Shown here in pieces: positions 8,231 to 14,950 of a stretch of DNA of 23,541 nt. Made by a program: the position numbers and the translations under genes. The DNA comes from JBCDGZ01 sp038750655 (GTDB taxonomy: Bacteria; Bacteroidota; Bacteroidia; Chitinophagales; Saprospiraceae): positions 1 to 23,541 of the forward strand of contig JBCDGZ010000122.1 in assembly GCA_038750655.1 (NCBI GenBank), written 5' to 3'. A model generated the notes under the pieces. The model ran no database searches. It had not been told where the DNA came from and worked only from the letters and a program-made list of their open reading frames with translations. Every line of letters begins with the position of its first letter. Position 1 is the first letter of the stretch.

Positions 8231-10164
8231 GACAAAAAGCTTAGTCTGAACCGAACCCTGAGCAGCGATTGCAATTCGCTGATGGGCTTAAAACTGTTGC
8301 GGAGCATCAATCGCTGCATTTTATTGAGTTCAGAGATTTTGAAAAAACGGCCGCTGTCTTTGTTGCGCAAACCTTGAACGGCGCGAAAGCGCATCAGCAT
8401 CTCGTAGGCATCGGCGGCCTGCTCGTAGAGTTCTCGATTGCTTTCTTCCAACTCTGCCAGCTTGTCGAAGCGCTCGAAGGTGTTGTTGATCTGGCCAACT
8501 TTGGCGTTGAGGATGAGTACGCGAGCAGCGTCGGCCAAAGGCATCATCGCCCGCGACTTGATGTCGAACTGGTCTTTGTGCTCCCCATCCTTTTCTACGA
8601 TAAAATTGCGAAAGAAGCTCAGTGGCGGTGGGTTTTGCAGGGCATTATTGGCCAGATGGGAGAGGTAGATCTCTTGCTCGTCGATCCCCTCAAAGATGTG
8701 GCTGGTCATGGAGTTGGCCAGTTCGAGGTTGCCGTGAATAGGTCGATAATCAAAGAAAATGGTGGTCATCATCACCTCTTTGCTTCCCGGCTGCTGTATC
8801 CAGCGATCAAACTGCTGTTGCCACTCCGACAGCGACATGCACCATTGTGGATTGCTGGCCATCATATCGGCGGGGCAATATTCAAAGCCACATTCGTGCA
8901 GGATGAGGGTGGTATTTTCCGCCAGGGCCAGGTAGTAGTTCTTCACTTCTTCGTAGGATTCGTCCTCGCCGGGGTTTTCGAAGACCAGGGCGCTGTCTTG
9001 GTCGGTACGCAGCAGTTGCTCTTTGCGGCCTTCGCTGCCCAGGGCCAGCCAGCAGAAGTTGACTTTGGGGCGCTGCATGGGCAAAGCGGCCAGGTCGCTT
9101 TCCGTGATTTGGATGGCACGGACGATGAGGGCATCATTGATTTCAGAGATGATCTCCGAAACATATTTGATCGATACCTCTTGGGCCAGGTACTTGTCCA
9201 GCAGCATCTCGGCCTTCTCGCGGATCACTCGCAGCTCCGCCCCGGACTTGGCCTTTTTGATCTCCCGAACGAGGACAGCGGGGTTATTGGCCTGTACCAC
9301 TAGTAGGTCATGTTCGGAGATAATGCCCAGCACTTTAGAATTGGAGCTGCCGTCGGCGGTAATGCAGAGGTGGTGGATACGCTTTTGCAGCATTTCGATT
9401 TGTACATCGGCCACCGTTCGCTCAGCGGGTACGGTGACGACGGGGGAAGACATAATCACGGATACGGGAGCAGTGGTAGGCACATCGCCCGTAGCCACCT
9501 TTCTGCGAAAATCTTGATCGGTAGTGATCCCTACGGGATGAAAGTCTTCATTGACAACGATTATAGAGCCTACGCTCTCGCGGCTCATGATCCTGGCGGC
9601 CTCCCGGATGGTGGTATTGGCCGAACAAGTTACCGGTTGCTTACTGCTTTCGATCGATTGGACTTCCACCAGCCCATATTCAGCGTTGACGGAGGATTCC
9701 GCCCCGTAGAAGAGTCGCCCCTTGTTGTTTTGGGCAAATTGATTGCGTACACCGGCGGCAAAATTGGAGGCCAGGTAATAAGCGACGCGGGAATTGCGTT
9801 TGAAAATATCCTGAAAGTCATCCGTATGCACCGCATAGATCAAGCTCTCCTCGATCACCTGAGCAGAAACCAAGTAAGGATGTTGAGCCAGCAAGGGCCG
9901 AATGCCGAAGACATCGCCCTCATCACATTCGTCGATTAGTATCTTTTTATCGCCCTCTTTACGCAGTAATTGTACCGCCCCTTCTCGTACGATATAAAAA
10001 TAGTCGTGGGTGGTATCGCCCTGTTCGAAAAGGATTTGCTGAGGCTCGTAGTATTGGATAACGATATTGCCAGCCACCTCCAGCAGGCGCATTTTGTCCA
10101 CCATGGAGAAAGGGGGATAATTTTTCAAAAAATCGTACACTCGGACAGCAACGGTGTTATTCAT
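8227..10164 (-). CDS. cNMP-binding + CBS pair + DUF294 nucleotidyltransferase signalling protein
   Basis: The protein has 645 residues in four parts. A cyclic-nucleotide-binding/Crp-type sensor domain (about 15-135) contains FEQGD..HDYFYIVREGAVQLL. Two CBS domains cover about 172-225 and 235-292 (ITTDQDFRRKV, IISEHDLLVV). A GlnD/GlnE-like nucleotidyltransferase domain of the DUF294 type (about 320-455) has GSEGRKEQLLRTDQDSALVF at 376-395, with D388 and D390 as the likely metal-binding pair. The C-terminal DUF294_C helical region covers about 480-640. No membrane segment is present, so it is cytoplasmic. It probably reads a cyclic nucleotide and an adenylate and may modify a partner protein by nucleotidylation, but no target is known. 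It is the first gene of a two-gene operon with the exonuclease, and divergent from arsR across 105 bp containing a putative operator. Confidence 0.88.
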   Translation of the reverse strand: MNNTVAVRVYDFLKNYPPFSMVDKMRLLEVAGNIVIQYYEPQQILFEQGDTTHDYFYIVREGAVQLLRKEGDKKILIDECDEGDVFGIRPLLAQHPYLVSAQVIEESLIYAVHTDDFQDIFKRNSRVAYYLASNFAAGVRNQFAQNNKGRLFYGAESSVNAEYGLVEVQSIESSKQPVTCSANTTIREAARIMSRESVGSIIVVNEDFHPVGITTDQDFRRKVATGDVPTTAPVSVIMSSPVVTVPAERTVADVQIEMLQKRIHHLCITADGSSNSKVLGIISEHDLLVVQANNPAVLVREIKKAKSGAELRVIREKAEMLLDKYLAQEVSIKYVSEIISEINDALIVRAIQITESDLAALPMQRPKVNFCWLALGSEGRKEQLLRTDQDSALVFENPGEDESYEEVKNYYLALAENTTLILHECGFEYCPADMMASNPQWCMSLSEWQQQFDRWIQQPGSKEVMMTTIFFDYRPIHGNLELANSMTSHIFEGIDEQEIYLSHLANNALQNPPPLSFFRNFIVEKDGEHKDQFDIKSRAMMPLADAARVLILNAKVGQINNTFERFDKLAELEESNRELYEQAADAYEMLMRFRAVQGLRNKDSGRFFKISELNKMQRLMLRNSFKPISELQSLLRVRFRLSFLS

Positions 10165-10208
10165 AAGCTGTTTTTTGGGTTGCGGTGAATGAATTATCTC
10201 TCAAAAGA

Positions 10209-10216
10209 CAAATTTA
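10209..10216 (-). promoter_or_regulatory. candidate -7 element of the DUF294/exonuclease operon
   Basis: On the minus strand this reads TAAATTTG, an exact TAnnTTTG match, 44 nt upstream of the ATG at 10164. It overlaps the left arm of the palindrome at 10211-10228, so a protein bound there would block it. A TTG lies about 25 nt further upstream, longer than the usual -33/-7 spacing. Confidence 0.4.
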
Positions 10217-10228
10217 TATATCTAAATA
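10211..10228. promoter_or_regulatory. putative operator (arsR/DUF294 divergent promoter), 6-6-6 palindrome
   Basis: AATTTA-TATATC-TAAATA has inverted arms ATTTA/TAAAT around a 6-bp spacer. The spacer ends in ATATC, as in the porin site. It lies 41 bp upstream of the chosen arsR start and overlaps a -7 box of the divergent operon, a classic place for autorepression by an ArsR-type protein. Binding is inferred. Confidence 0.4.
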
Positions 10229-10269
10229 ATTCGATTTATTACAATTTTCTAATTAAATTGCGATTACAT

Positions 10270-10560
10270 ATGAAAACCCACTTCAATATTGAGTTTTTAG
10301 AAGATGCGACCGAGACCTTACGCGCGATCGCCCATCCCATCCGTTTGGCCATTGTCGATATGCTTTTCAAAAATGAGCAAATGTCGGTCAGCGAAATCCA
10401 CGAACAGCTTCATATCGAACAGGCTGTTGCCTCTCATCATCTCCGCATCCTGAAAAATAAAAAAGTGGTTACCGTTAATCGTACTGGGAAAAATTCGTTC
10501 TATGCTTTAACTAGTAAGGATTTCCATGACATTATTGAAGTATTGACCAAGACGCTCTAA
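10270..10560 (+). CDS. ArsR/SmtB-type winged-helix transcriptional regulator, cysteine-free
   Basis: This 96-residue protein contains a typical ArsR fold. An N-terminal helix (DATETLRAIAHPIRLAIVDM) is followed by SVSEIHEQLHIEQ, then the recognition helix AVASHHLRILKNKKVV and a wing (VTVNRTGKNSFYAL). I start it at 10270 (ATG in a CATATG context) because the upstream 27 codons of the open frame are AT-rich, non-conserved-looking and would swallow the putative operator at 10211-10228. No cysteine is present, so it lacks the thiolate metal site of ArsR/CadC and probably senses another signal or acts as a plain repressor. It is divergent from the DUF294/exonuclease pair and sits directly before the porin-symporter genes. 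Similar palindromes near itself, the porin and acs make it the best candidate regulator of the acetate locus; that link is inference. Confidence 0.88.
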   Translation: MKTHFNIEFLEDATETLRAIAHPIRLAIVDMLFKNEQMSVSEIHEQLHIEQAVASHHLRILKNKKVVTVNRTGKNSFYALTSKDFHDIIEVLTKTL

Positions 10561-10581
10561 AATTGGGATTGAAGTGGGTCA

Positions 10582-10599
10582 CATGGAGTAATCTATATA
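10582..10599. promoter_or_regulatory. putative operator half-site behind arsR
   Basis: CATGGA-GTAATC-TATATA keeps the right half of the motif (AATCTATATATTTA runs on, identical over 14 bases to the site before acs) but has a degenerate left arm. It lies 22 bp after the arsR stop, at the beginning of the long leader region of the porin. Half-sites like this can occur by chance in AT-rich DNA. Confidence 0.22.
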
Positions 10600-10867
10600 T
10601 TTAGAAGTTTCTACAAGTTAATTCATTATTTTCAGAAAAAATATTATTCCCGCCATTATTTCTACTCTTCGATCAGCTATCTCGATTATCCCCGCCTACC
10701 AATTCATCTTCATAAACTACTAATAATCAACATTATAAATCAATAAAAATTACTATTTCATAGATTGTAAACTATTAATTTTTCTACAAGAATTTCCTTT
10801 TGACGGGCCTTTGATTTTCCACATTTCCTTTTGAGAAGGGAAAATTTTTCTCAATTTTATTTGTAAA

Positions 10868-10885
10868 TATATACATATCTATATA
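10868..10885. promoter_or_regulatory. putative operator upstream of porin-symporter operon
   Basis: TATATA-CATATC-TATATA is an imperfect palindrome with two identical, self-complementary arms. It differs from the site before acs at a single base of 18. It ends 96 bp upstream of the porin ATG at 10982. The likely binder is the adjacent ArsR-type protein. Confidence 0.45.
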
Positions 10886-10981
10886 CATTAGCAAAAGCAA
10901 TTGCAGCCTGATAAAATTTAATTACGAACAAAAGCAGGTTCAGTATCACCTTAAATCCTAGCTCCTGAGCCCGCAAAAAAA

Positions 10982-12274
10982 ATGCTAATGATGGATAACA
11001 TATACTCTAACCTACGTATGTTCATTGCCCTTGGTGGTCTGTTGTTTTTGCCGATCGCCCTACAAGCTCAGATGGAGGCACCGCCAGAGGAGGACCACTC
11101 CTACAAGCCTCTAACGTTACGACTCGATGAAAGTGGAAAAAAATATATCCGTTTCATTATGTGGCACCAGCTCTGGATCACAACTAACAATCTGGACGCT
11201 GACGGTGCTAAGTTTCAATTGACCCCTAGTATTCGACGCTCTCGCTTCTTGGCTTACTCTCAAGTTTCCTCCAAATTTTTAATCCTCACGCACTTCGGTC
11301 TCAACAGCCTTAATCCCAATAATTTGAGTGCACTGGGGAACGACAGCAACACCCCACAGTTCTTTCTACACGGGGCTTGGGGGGAGCTAAAGATCAGCGA
11401 CGGCCTCTACATTGGCTCCGGCCTCCACTACTGGAAAGGGCTGACTCGACTGGCCAACGCCAGCACGCTCAACTTTATGACCCTCGATCAGTCTCGCCCC
11501 TTTGCCCAGTGGCACTCGCTAGGAATCTCCGACCAGTTTGCCCGTCACCTTGGAATCTACGCCAAGGGGCAGATCGAAAAGTTTGACTATCGTATCGCTT
11601 TCAATGCTCCTGGGCGTAGCCCGCTGGGTACTGGCCGCGATTTTGGTACCAACAACTCTCCACTCACCTACACCGGTGTCAGCACCCCCGACAGCGACGG
11701 CGACCCCGTCGGCAATTACATCGCCGAAGGGTACTTCCGCTACAACCTCTGGGATACAGAATCGACCAAGCTCCCCTATCAGGTGGGCAGTTACCTGGGC
11801 AAAAAGAAGATTCTCGGCATTGGAGCAGGATTTTTCCTCCACCCCAACGGCATGTTCAATAACGCTACCGGTGAACACGAAAATGTCAGTCACTTTGCTG
11901 TAGATGTTTTCTTCGAATATCCTAACCCGCAGGGCAACGCCATCCACGCCTACGCCTCTTTCATCAGCTTCGACTACGGCGAAAACTATGTCAGCCGCTG
12001 GGGCGGTACCGGCACTAATCTGTACGGACAACTGGCCTATTTCATCAAATCAGCCAAGATTATGCCTTATATTGCCTTCCAAAACGGCGATTATGATGGC
12101 TTTGCAGACCCTGTTCAGGCCCTCGATATTGGCGCCAATTACTATGTTAATGGCCATCACTGCAAGTTGACCCTAGAGTATCATCGCATCGCAGGCGACG
12201 TCAGAGAAGGCGCTATCGCAACGCAAGATGATGCCCTTTCCCAACTGCGCTTTCAACTACACATCTTTTTATAA
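10982..12274 (+). CDS. outer-membrane porin-like beta-barrel protein
   Basis: This 430-residue protein has an N-terminal signal peptide (hydrophobic core about 13-27, cleavage near LQA|Q at 29/30). After it come many alternating aromatic/polar strands rich in Tyr, Gly and Asn, and a C-terminus in LRFQLHIFL, consistent with an outer-membrane beta-barrel. Several in-frame ATGs exist at the start (10982, 10988, 10991, 11018); all precede the signal-peptide core, so the first is used only by default. The DUF4212 gene starts 25 bp after its stop, so it is the first gene of the symporter operon. It probably lets a small carboxylate such as acetate cross the outer membrane. I cannot name the exact porin family from motifs alone. 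Confidence 0.75.
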   Translation: MLMMDNIYSNLRMFIALGGLLFLPIALQAQMEAPPEEDHSYKPLTLRLDESGKKYIRFIMWHQLWITTNNLDADGAKFQLTPSIRRSRFLAYSQVSSKFLILTHFGLNSLNPNNLSALGNDSNTPQFFLHGAWGELKISDGLYIGSGLHYWKGLTRLANASTLNFMTLDQSRPFAQWHSLGISDQFARHLGIYAKGQIEKFDYRIAFNAPGRSPLGTGRDFGTNNSPLTYTGVSTPDSDGDPVGNYIAEGYFRYNLWDTESTKLPYQVGSYLGKKKILGIGAGFFLHPNGMFNNATGEHENVSHFAVDVFFEYPNPQGNAIHAYASFISFDYGENYVSRWGGTGTNLYGQLAYFIKSAKIMPYIAFQNGDYDGFADPVQALDIGANYYVNGHHCKLTLEYHRIAGDVREGAIATQDDALSQLRFQLHIFL

Positions 12275-12299
12275 GTCTATAACTTAAACCAACGCAATT

Positions 12300-12557
12300 A
12301 TGTCAAACAACAAACTAAAGGAATACTGGGGAAAAAACCTGCGCTATCTGGGCATCCTCCTCACGATCTGGTTTATTGTCTCCTACGTCTGCGGAATTCT
12401 ATTCGTAGATCAACTCAACACCATCCGCCTGGGCGGCTTCAAGCTCGGTTTTTGGTTTGCCCAACAAGGCTCCATTTATGTATTCGTCGTCCTCATTTTT
12501 GTCTATGTCCGTCTGATGAATAAGCTGGACAAAGAGTATGGCTTTGATGAAGAATAA
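12300..12557 (+). CDS. DUF4212 small subunit of sodium:solute symporter
   Basis: This 85-residue membrane protein has two transmembrane helices (about 16-36 and 50-72) joined by a loop with FVDQLNTIRLGGFKLGFW, and a short charged tail LDKEYGFDEE. This is the hallmark architecture of the DUF4212 family, also called the putative solute:sodium symporter small subunit, always found beside a VC_2705-type symporter. It likely assembles with the large subunit in the cytoplasmic membrane. It starts 25 bp behind the porin. Unusually, the large-subunit gene is not directly adjacent: 167 bp containing an inverted-repeat element lies between. Confidence 0.92.
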   Translation: MSNNKLKEYWGKNLRYLGILLTIWFIVSYVCGILFVDQLNTIRLGGFKLGFWFAQQGSIYVFVVLIFVYVRLMNKLDKEYGFDEE

Positions 12558-12582
12558 TCCTAATTAATCTAATTAATAAATT

Positions 12583-12705
12583 CAAGTTGTGATTCCCTAT
12601 TAAAAGATTCAAAGCGTCAGATGTTTGAATCGCCACTTCGTGGCTCACAAAATCCTCCTTACCTGCCTACCGGCAGGCAGGTTGAATCTCGTTCATCACA
12701 ACTTG
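12583..12705. repeat. small inverted-repeat-bounded element with REP-like GC palindrome
   Basis: CAAGTTGTGAT (12583-12593) and its exact inverted copy ATCACAACTTG (12695-12705) bound a 123-bp block. Inside are stem GATTCAAA/TTTGAATC (12606-12613 and 12624-12631), a perfect hairpin GCCACTTCGTGGC (12632-12644), and a 22-bp GC-rich palindrome at 12661-12682 (20 of 22 positions symmetrical; core CTACCGGCAG). The GC-rich palindrome resembles the CCTGCC...GGCAGG repeats dispersed in many Bacteroidota genomes. No coding frame is convincing. It could be a non-autonomous repeat (MITE/REP-like) or a structured RNA inside the operon transcript. Confidence 0.55.
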
Positions 12706-12724
12706 GGTAAAAAAATCAATCATT

Positions 12725-14503
12725 ATGAGTGTTCAAACTTGGACCTGGATATTAGTTGGGGTTACATTCGCCCTCTATTTTGGTATCGCCATTTGGGCCC
12801 GTGCCGGCTCAACAAAAGAATTTTACGTCGCTGGTGGTGGCGTTTCTCCGCTAGCCAACGGTATGGCGACGGCCGCCGACTGGATGAGTGCGGCTTCCTT
12901 TATCTCAATGGCCGGCCTGATTTCTTTCATGGGCTACGATGGCTCGGTGTTCTTGATGGGCTGGACGGGCGGCTATGTGCTGCTGGCCCTACTACTGGCC
13001 CCCTATCTTCGAAAGTTTGGTAAATTCACCGTTCCTGATTTCATCGGTGATCGCTATTATTCCAATACCGCTCGAACCGTGGCCGTCATCTGTGCCCTGA
13101 TCGTGTCCTTTACCTATGTAGCCGGACAGATGCGAGGGGTAGGGATCGTTTTCTCGCAGTTTCTGCAAGTTCAGATTCACTGGGGCGTTATCATCGGGAT
13201 GGCCGTTGTCCTCTTCTTCGCCTTCCTGGGTGGAATGAAAGGGATTACCTATACCCAGGTGGCGCAATACTGCGTGTTGATCTTTGCCTTTATGGTTCCT
13301 GCTTTCTTTATCTCAATTAAGATGACCGGAAGTCCAATTCCACAGATCGGTATGGGAGGGACCTTAGAGAACGGCAATTACTTGCTCGATACGCTGGACC
13401 AGTTGCATACCAAGCTGGGCTTTAATGAATATACGGACGGCTCGAAGAGCACCTGGGATGTCTTTGCCATCACCCTGGCCCTGATGGTCGGAACGGCTGG
13501 ACTGCCTCACGTAATCGTTCGCTTCTTCACGGTACCGAAGGTGAAGGATGCTAGAAAATCTGCTGGATTGGCCTTGTTGTTCATCGCCATTCTTTACACC
13601 ACGGCTCCGGCTATCGCCGTTTTTGCCCGCACCAATTTGATAGAAACTGTAAGTGAAAAAGAATACGAAACGCTTCCCGGATGGTTCAAGAACTGGGAAG
13701 ATACGGGCCTGATTGCTTGGGCCGATAAGAATGCCGATGGCAAGATTCAGTATGTTGCTGGCAGCGCCTTGGCTGGCAAGAAACCAGTTTACACAGAAAG
13801 TAGAGGTACAAATGGGGAACGGATGATTTCCAATGCCAACACAAATACAGAAAACGAACTGTATGTCGATCGTGACATTATGGTATTGGCCAATCCCGAA
13901 ATCGCCAATCTACCCAATTGGGTCATCGCGCTGGTAGCAGCCGGTGGTCTGGCCGCAGCACTGTCTACGGCGGCGGGTCTGTTATTGGTGATTTCGACAT
14001 CCGTATCTCGCGACCTCATTAAGATGCAGATCAATCCGAACATCTCGGAGAAAGGCGAGTTGATGGCTGCACGTATCAGCATCGTTATCGCCGTAGTGAT
14101 TGCAGGACTGTTTGGGATTTATCCGCCGGGCTTTGTCGCAGCGGTGGTCGCACTGGCCTTCGGACTGGCCGCCGCCTCCTTCTTCCCGGCCATCATCCTA
14201 GGGATCTTCGATAAGCGGATGAACCGTCAGGGGGCTGTAGCCGGTATGATTGTCGGAATTACCTTGATGTTGTTTTACATGATCGTCTACAAGACCGGAT
14301 TGGTTGGTGTAATGGGTCCACGTCCCTCTAGCGAATGGTGGTTTGGCACCTCGCCTGAAGGTTTTGGTACCATTGCTATGCTGGTCAACTTTGTCGTGTC
14401 CATGGTCGTCTCTCGGATGACGCCTCCACCGCCAGAGTCAGTACAGGAGATTGTAGAGAACATCAGAATTCCGAGTGGCGCTGGTGAAGCCGTGGCGCAC
14501 TAG
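12725..14503 (+). CDS. sodium:solute symporter large subunit (SSS/SLC5, VC_2705 type), likely acetate/carboxylate uptake
   Basis: This 592-residue multi-pass inner-membrane protein belongs to the sodium:solute symporter family. Seen motifs are TKEFYVAGGGVSPLANGMAT (30-49), ADWMSAASFI (51-60), YVAGQMRGVG (131-140) and GTAGLPHVIVRFFTVP (256-271). A soluble insert of about 90 residues (about 303-395, with DKNADGKI) is followed by ALVAAGGLAAALSTAAGLLL, as in the VC_2705 subfamily rather than classic ActP. It should couple sodium entry to uptake of a small monocarboxylate. Acetate is inferred from the nearby acs and CrbS-like sensor. The DUF4212 partner is encoded upstream; a terminator-like hairpin follows 33 bp after the stop. 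Confidence 0.9.
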   Translation: MSVQTWTWILVGVTFALYFGIAIWARAGSTKEFYVAGGGVSPLANGMATAADWMSAASFISMAGLISFMGYDGSVFLMGWTGGYVLLALLLAPYLRKFGKFTVPDFIGDRYYSNTARTVAVICALIVSFTYVAGQMRGVGIVFSQFLQVQIHWGVIIGMAVVLFFAFLGGMKGITYTQVAQYCVLIFAFMVPAFFISIKMTGSPIPQIGMGGTLENGNYLLDTLDQLHTKLGFNEYTDGSKSTWDVFAITLALMVGTAGLPHVIVRFFTVPKVKDARKSAGLALLFIAILYTTAPAIAVFARTNLIETVSEKEYETLPGWFKNWEDTGLIAWADKNADGKIQYVAGSALAGKKPVYTESRGTNGERMISNANTNTENELYVDRDIMVLANPEIANLPNWVIALVAAGGLAAALSTAAGLLLVISTSVSRDLIKMQINPNISEKGELMAARISIVIAVVIAGLFGIYPPGFVAAVVALAFGLAAASFFPAIILGIFDKRMNRQGAVAGMIVGITLMLFYMIVYKTGLVGVMGPRPSSEWWFGTSPEGFGTIAMLVNFVVSMVVSRMTPPPPESVQEIVENIRIPSGAGEAVAH

Positions 14504-14535
14504 ATTTAGGAGCAATCCAATTTTGTTTATAGAAG

Positions 14536-14571
14536 TGGGGATGGGTGCTTCCTCATCCGTCCCCAATTTTT
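14536..14571 (+). terminator. Rho-independent terminator after the symporter
   Basis: GGGGATGGGTG (14537-14547) pairs with CATCCGTCCCC (14554-14564) with G-U wobble, followed by AATTTTTC. It lies 33 bp after the symporter stop and probably ends the porin-symporter transcript. Confidence 0.7.
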
Positions 14572-14671
14572 CATCAGCTTTCGGCAGTGAATTTACGAGT
14601 GTTTGCCGGAAGCTCATTTGATTCGCCTTTCAAGTTTTGCGTTTGTTTTTATCTTTATAGCGAGAAAAGTG

Positions 14672-14704
14672 ACAGCGCGTTATCCTATGCGCTGTACTTT
14701 TTTT
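14672..14704 (+). terminator. terminator-like hairpin just before the sensor operon (possible attenuator)
   Basis: ACAGCGC (14672-14678) and GCGCTGT (14689-14695) form a perfect 7-bp stem with a 10-nt loop, followed by seven Ts (14698-14704). A TATCTTTA box resembling the -7 element lies about 22 nt upstream (near 14650). The hairpin could therefore be a second terminator for the symporter operon or an attenuator in the leader of the small-protein/sensor operon, whose first ATG candidate is at 14722. Confidence 0.6.
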
Positions 14705-14742
14705 GTAAAAAACCAACCGCAATGCTTCCTCACAGCACTTTT

Positions 14743-14949
14743 ATGTCTAGTAATAGAACATCCAAGTTAATTGGTCTCTTTCTGCTGGGCCTGATTCTGT
14801 TGAATTTTCCCATCATCAACCTGTTCAGTAAAGAGGACTTTTTGTTCGGCATTCCGTCGCTGTATATCTACCTATTTTTGGTTTGGCTGCTTTTGATTAT
14901 TTTTATTGCGATGATCGTCCGACGAAAAGACAACAAAAAGCAACCCTAG
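14743..14949 (+). CDS. small two-helix membrane protein coupled to the sensor kinase
   Basis: This 68-residue protein (MSSNRTSKLIG...) has two hydrophobic helices (about 9-26 and 39-60), a short loop with NLFSKEDFLFGIPSLY between them, and a basic tail RRKDNKKQP. An earlier in-frame ATG at 14722 would add MLPHSTF; the still longer open frame from 14545 begins inside a terminator hairpin and is rejected. Its stop is one base before the sensor kinase ATG (CCCTAGCATG), so translation is coupled. From memory, short membrane proteins with a FGIPxLYxYLF motif are common next to SLC5-fused kinases; no function is established. It may be an accessory subunit of the sensor's transporter domain, by analogy with DUF4212 beside the symporter. 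Confidence 0.75.
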   Translation: MSSNRTSKLIGLFLLGLILLNFPIINLFSKEDFLFGIPSLYIYLFLVWLLLIIFIAMIVRRKDNKKQP

Positions 14950-14950
14950 C

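Larger units (their letters stand above)
10561..10981. other. long AT-rich regulatory region before the porin-symporter genes
   Basis: This 421-bp stretch has no gene. It contains the half-site at 10582-10599 and the full palindrome at 10868-10885. ATTTCCTTTTGA occurs twice (10792-10803 and 10823-10834), exactly 31 bp apart, about three helical turns. TTTCTACAAG occurs twice (10608-10617 and 10781-10790). Its length and repeats suggest a multi-site control region. I could not assign a convincing -33/-7 promoter. Confidence 0.4.

Noticed and set aside
7664..9939. Long plus-strand open frames opposite the exonuclease and DUF294 genes
   Set aside because: They are antisense shadows of two genes with complete catalytic motifs on the minus strand.
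10189..10269. N-terminal extension of the ArsR-type protein from an upstream ATG
   Set aside because: The extra 27 codons are AT-rich leader containing the palindrome at 10211-10228; 96 residues from 10270 match the usual family size.
10270..10560. Metal-sensing ArsR/SmtB repressor
   Set aside because: The protein has no cysteines and no recognisable metal-binding histidine/aspartate set, and no metal-transport gene is adjacent.
12583..12705. Intact insertion sequence or attachment site
   Set aside because: No transposase or recombinase is present in the window and no flanking target duplication is evident; reported only as a small repeat element.
12625..13023. A 132-codon frame across the repeat element and the start of the symporter gene
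   Set aside because: It translates the GC-rich palindrome (CLPAGR-type product common for such repeats) and then runs out of frame through the symporter gene.
14545..14721. Long N-terminal extension of the small membrane protein
   Set aside because: The frame begins inside the symporter terminator and crosses a second terminator-like hairpin; the encoded residues do not look like a protein domain.
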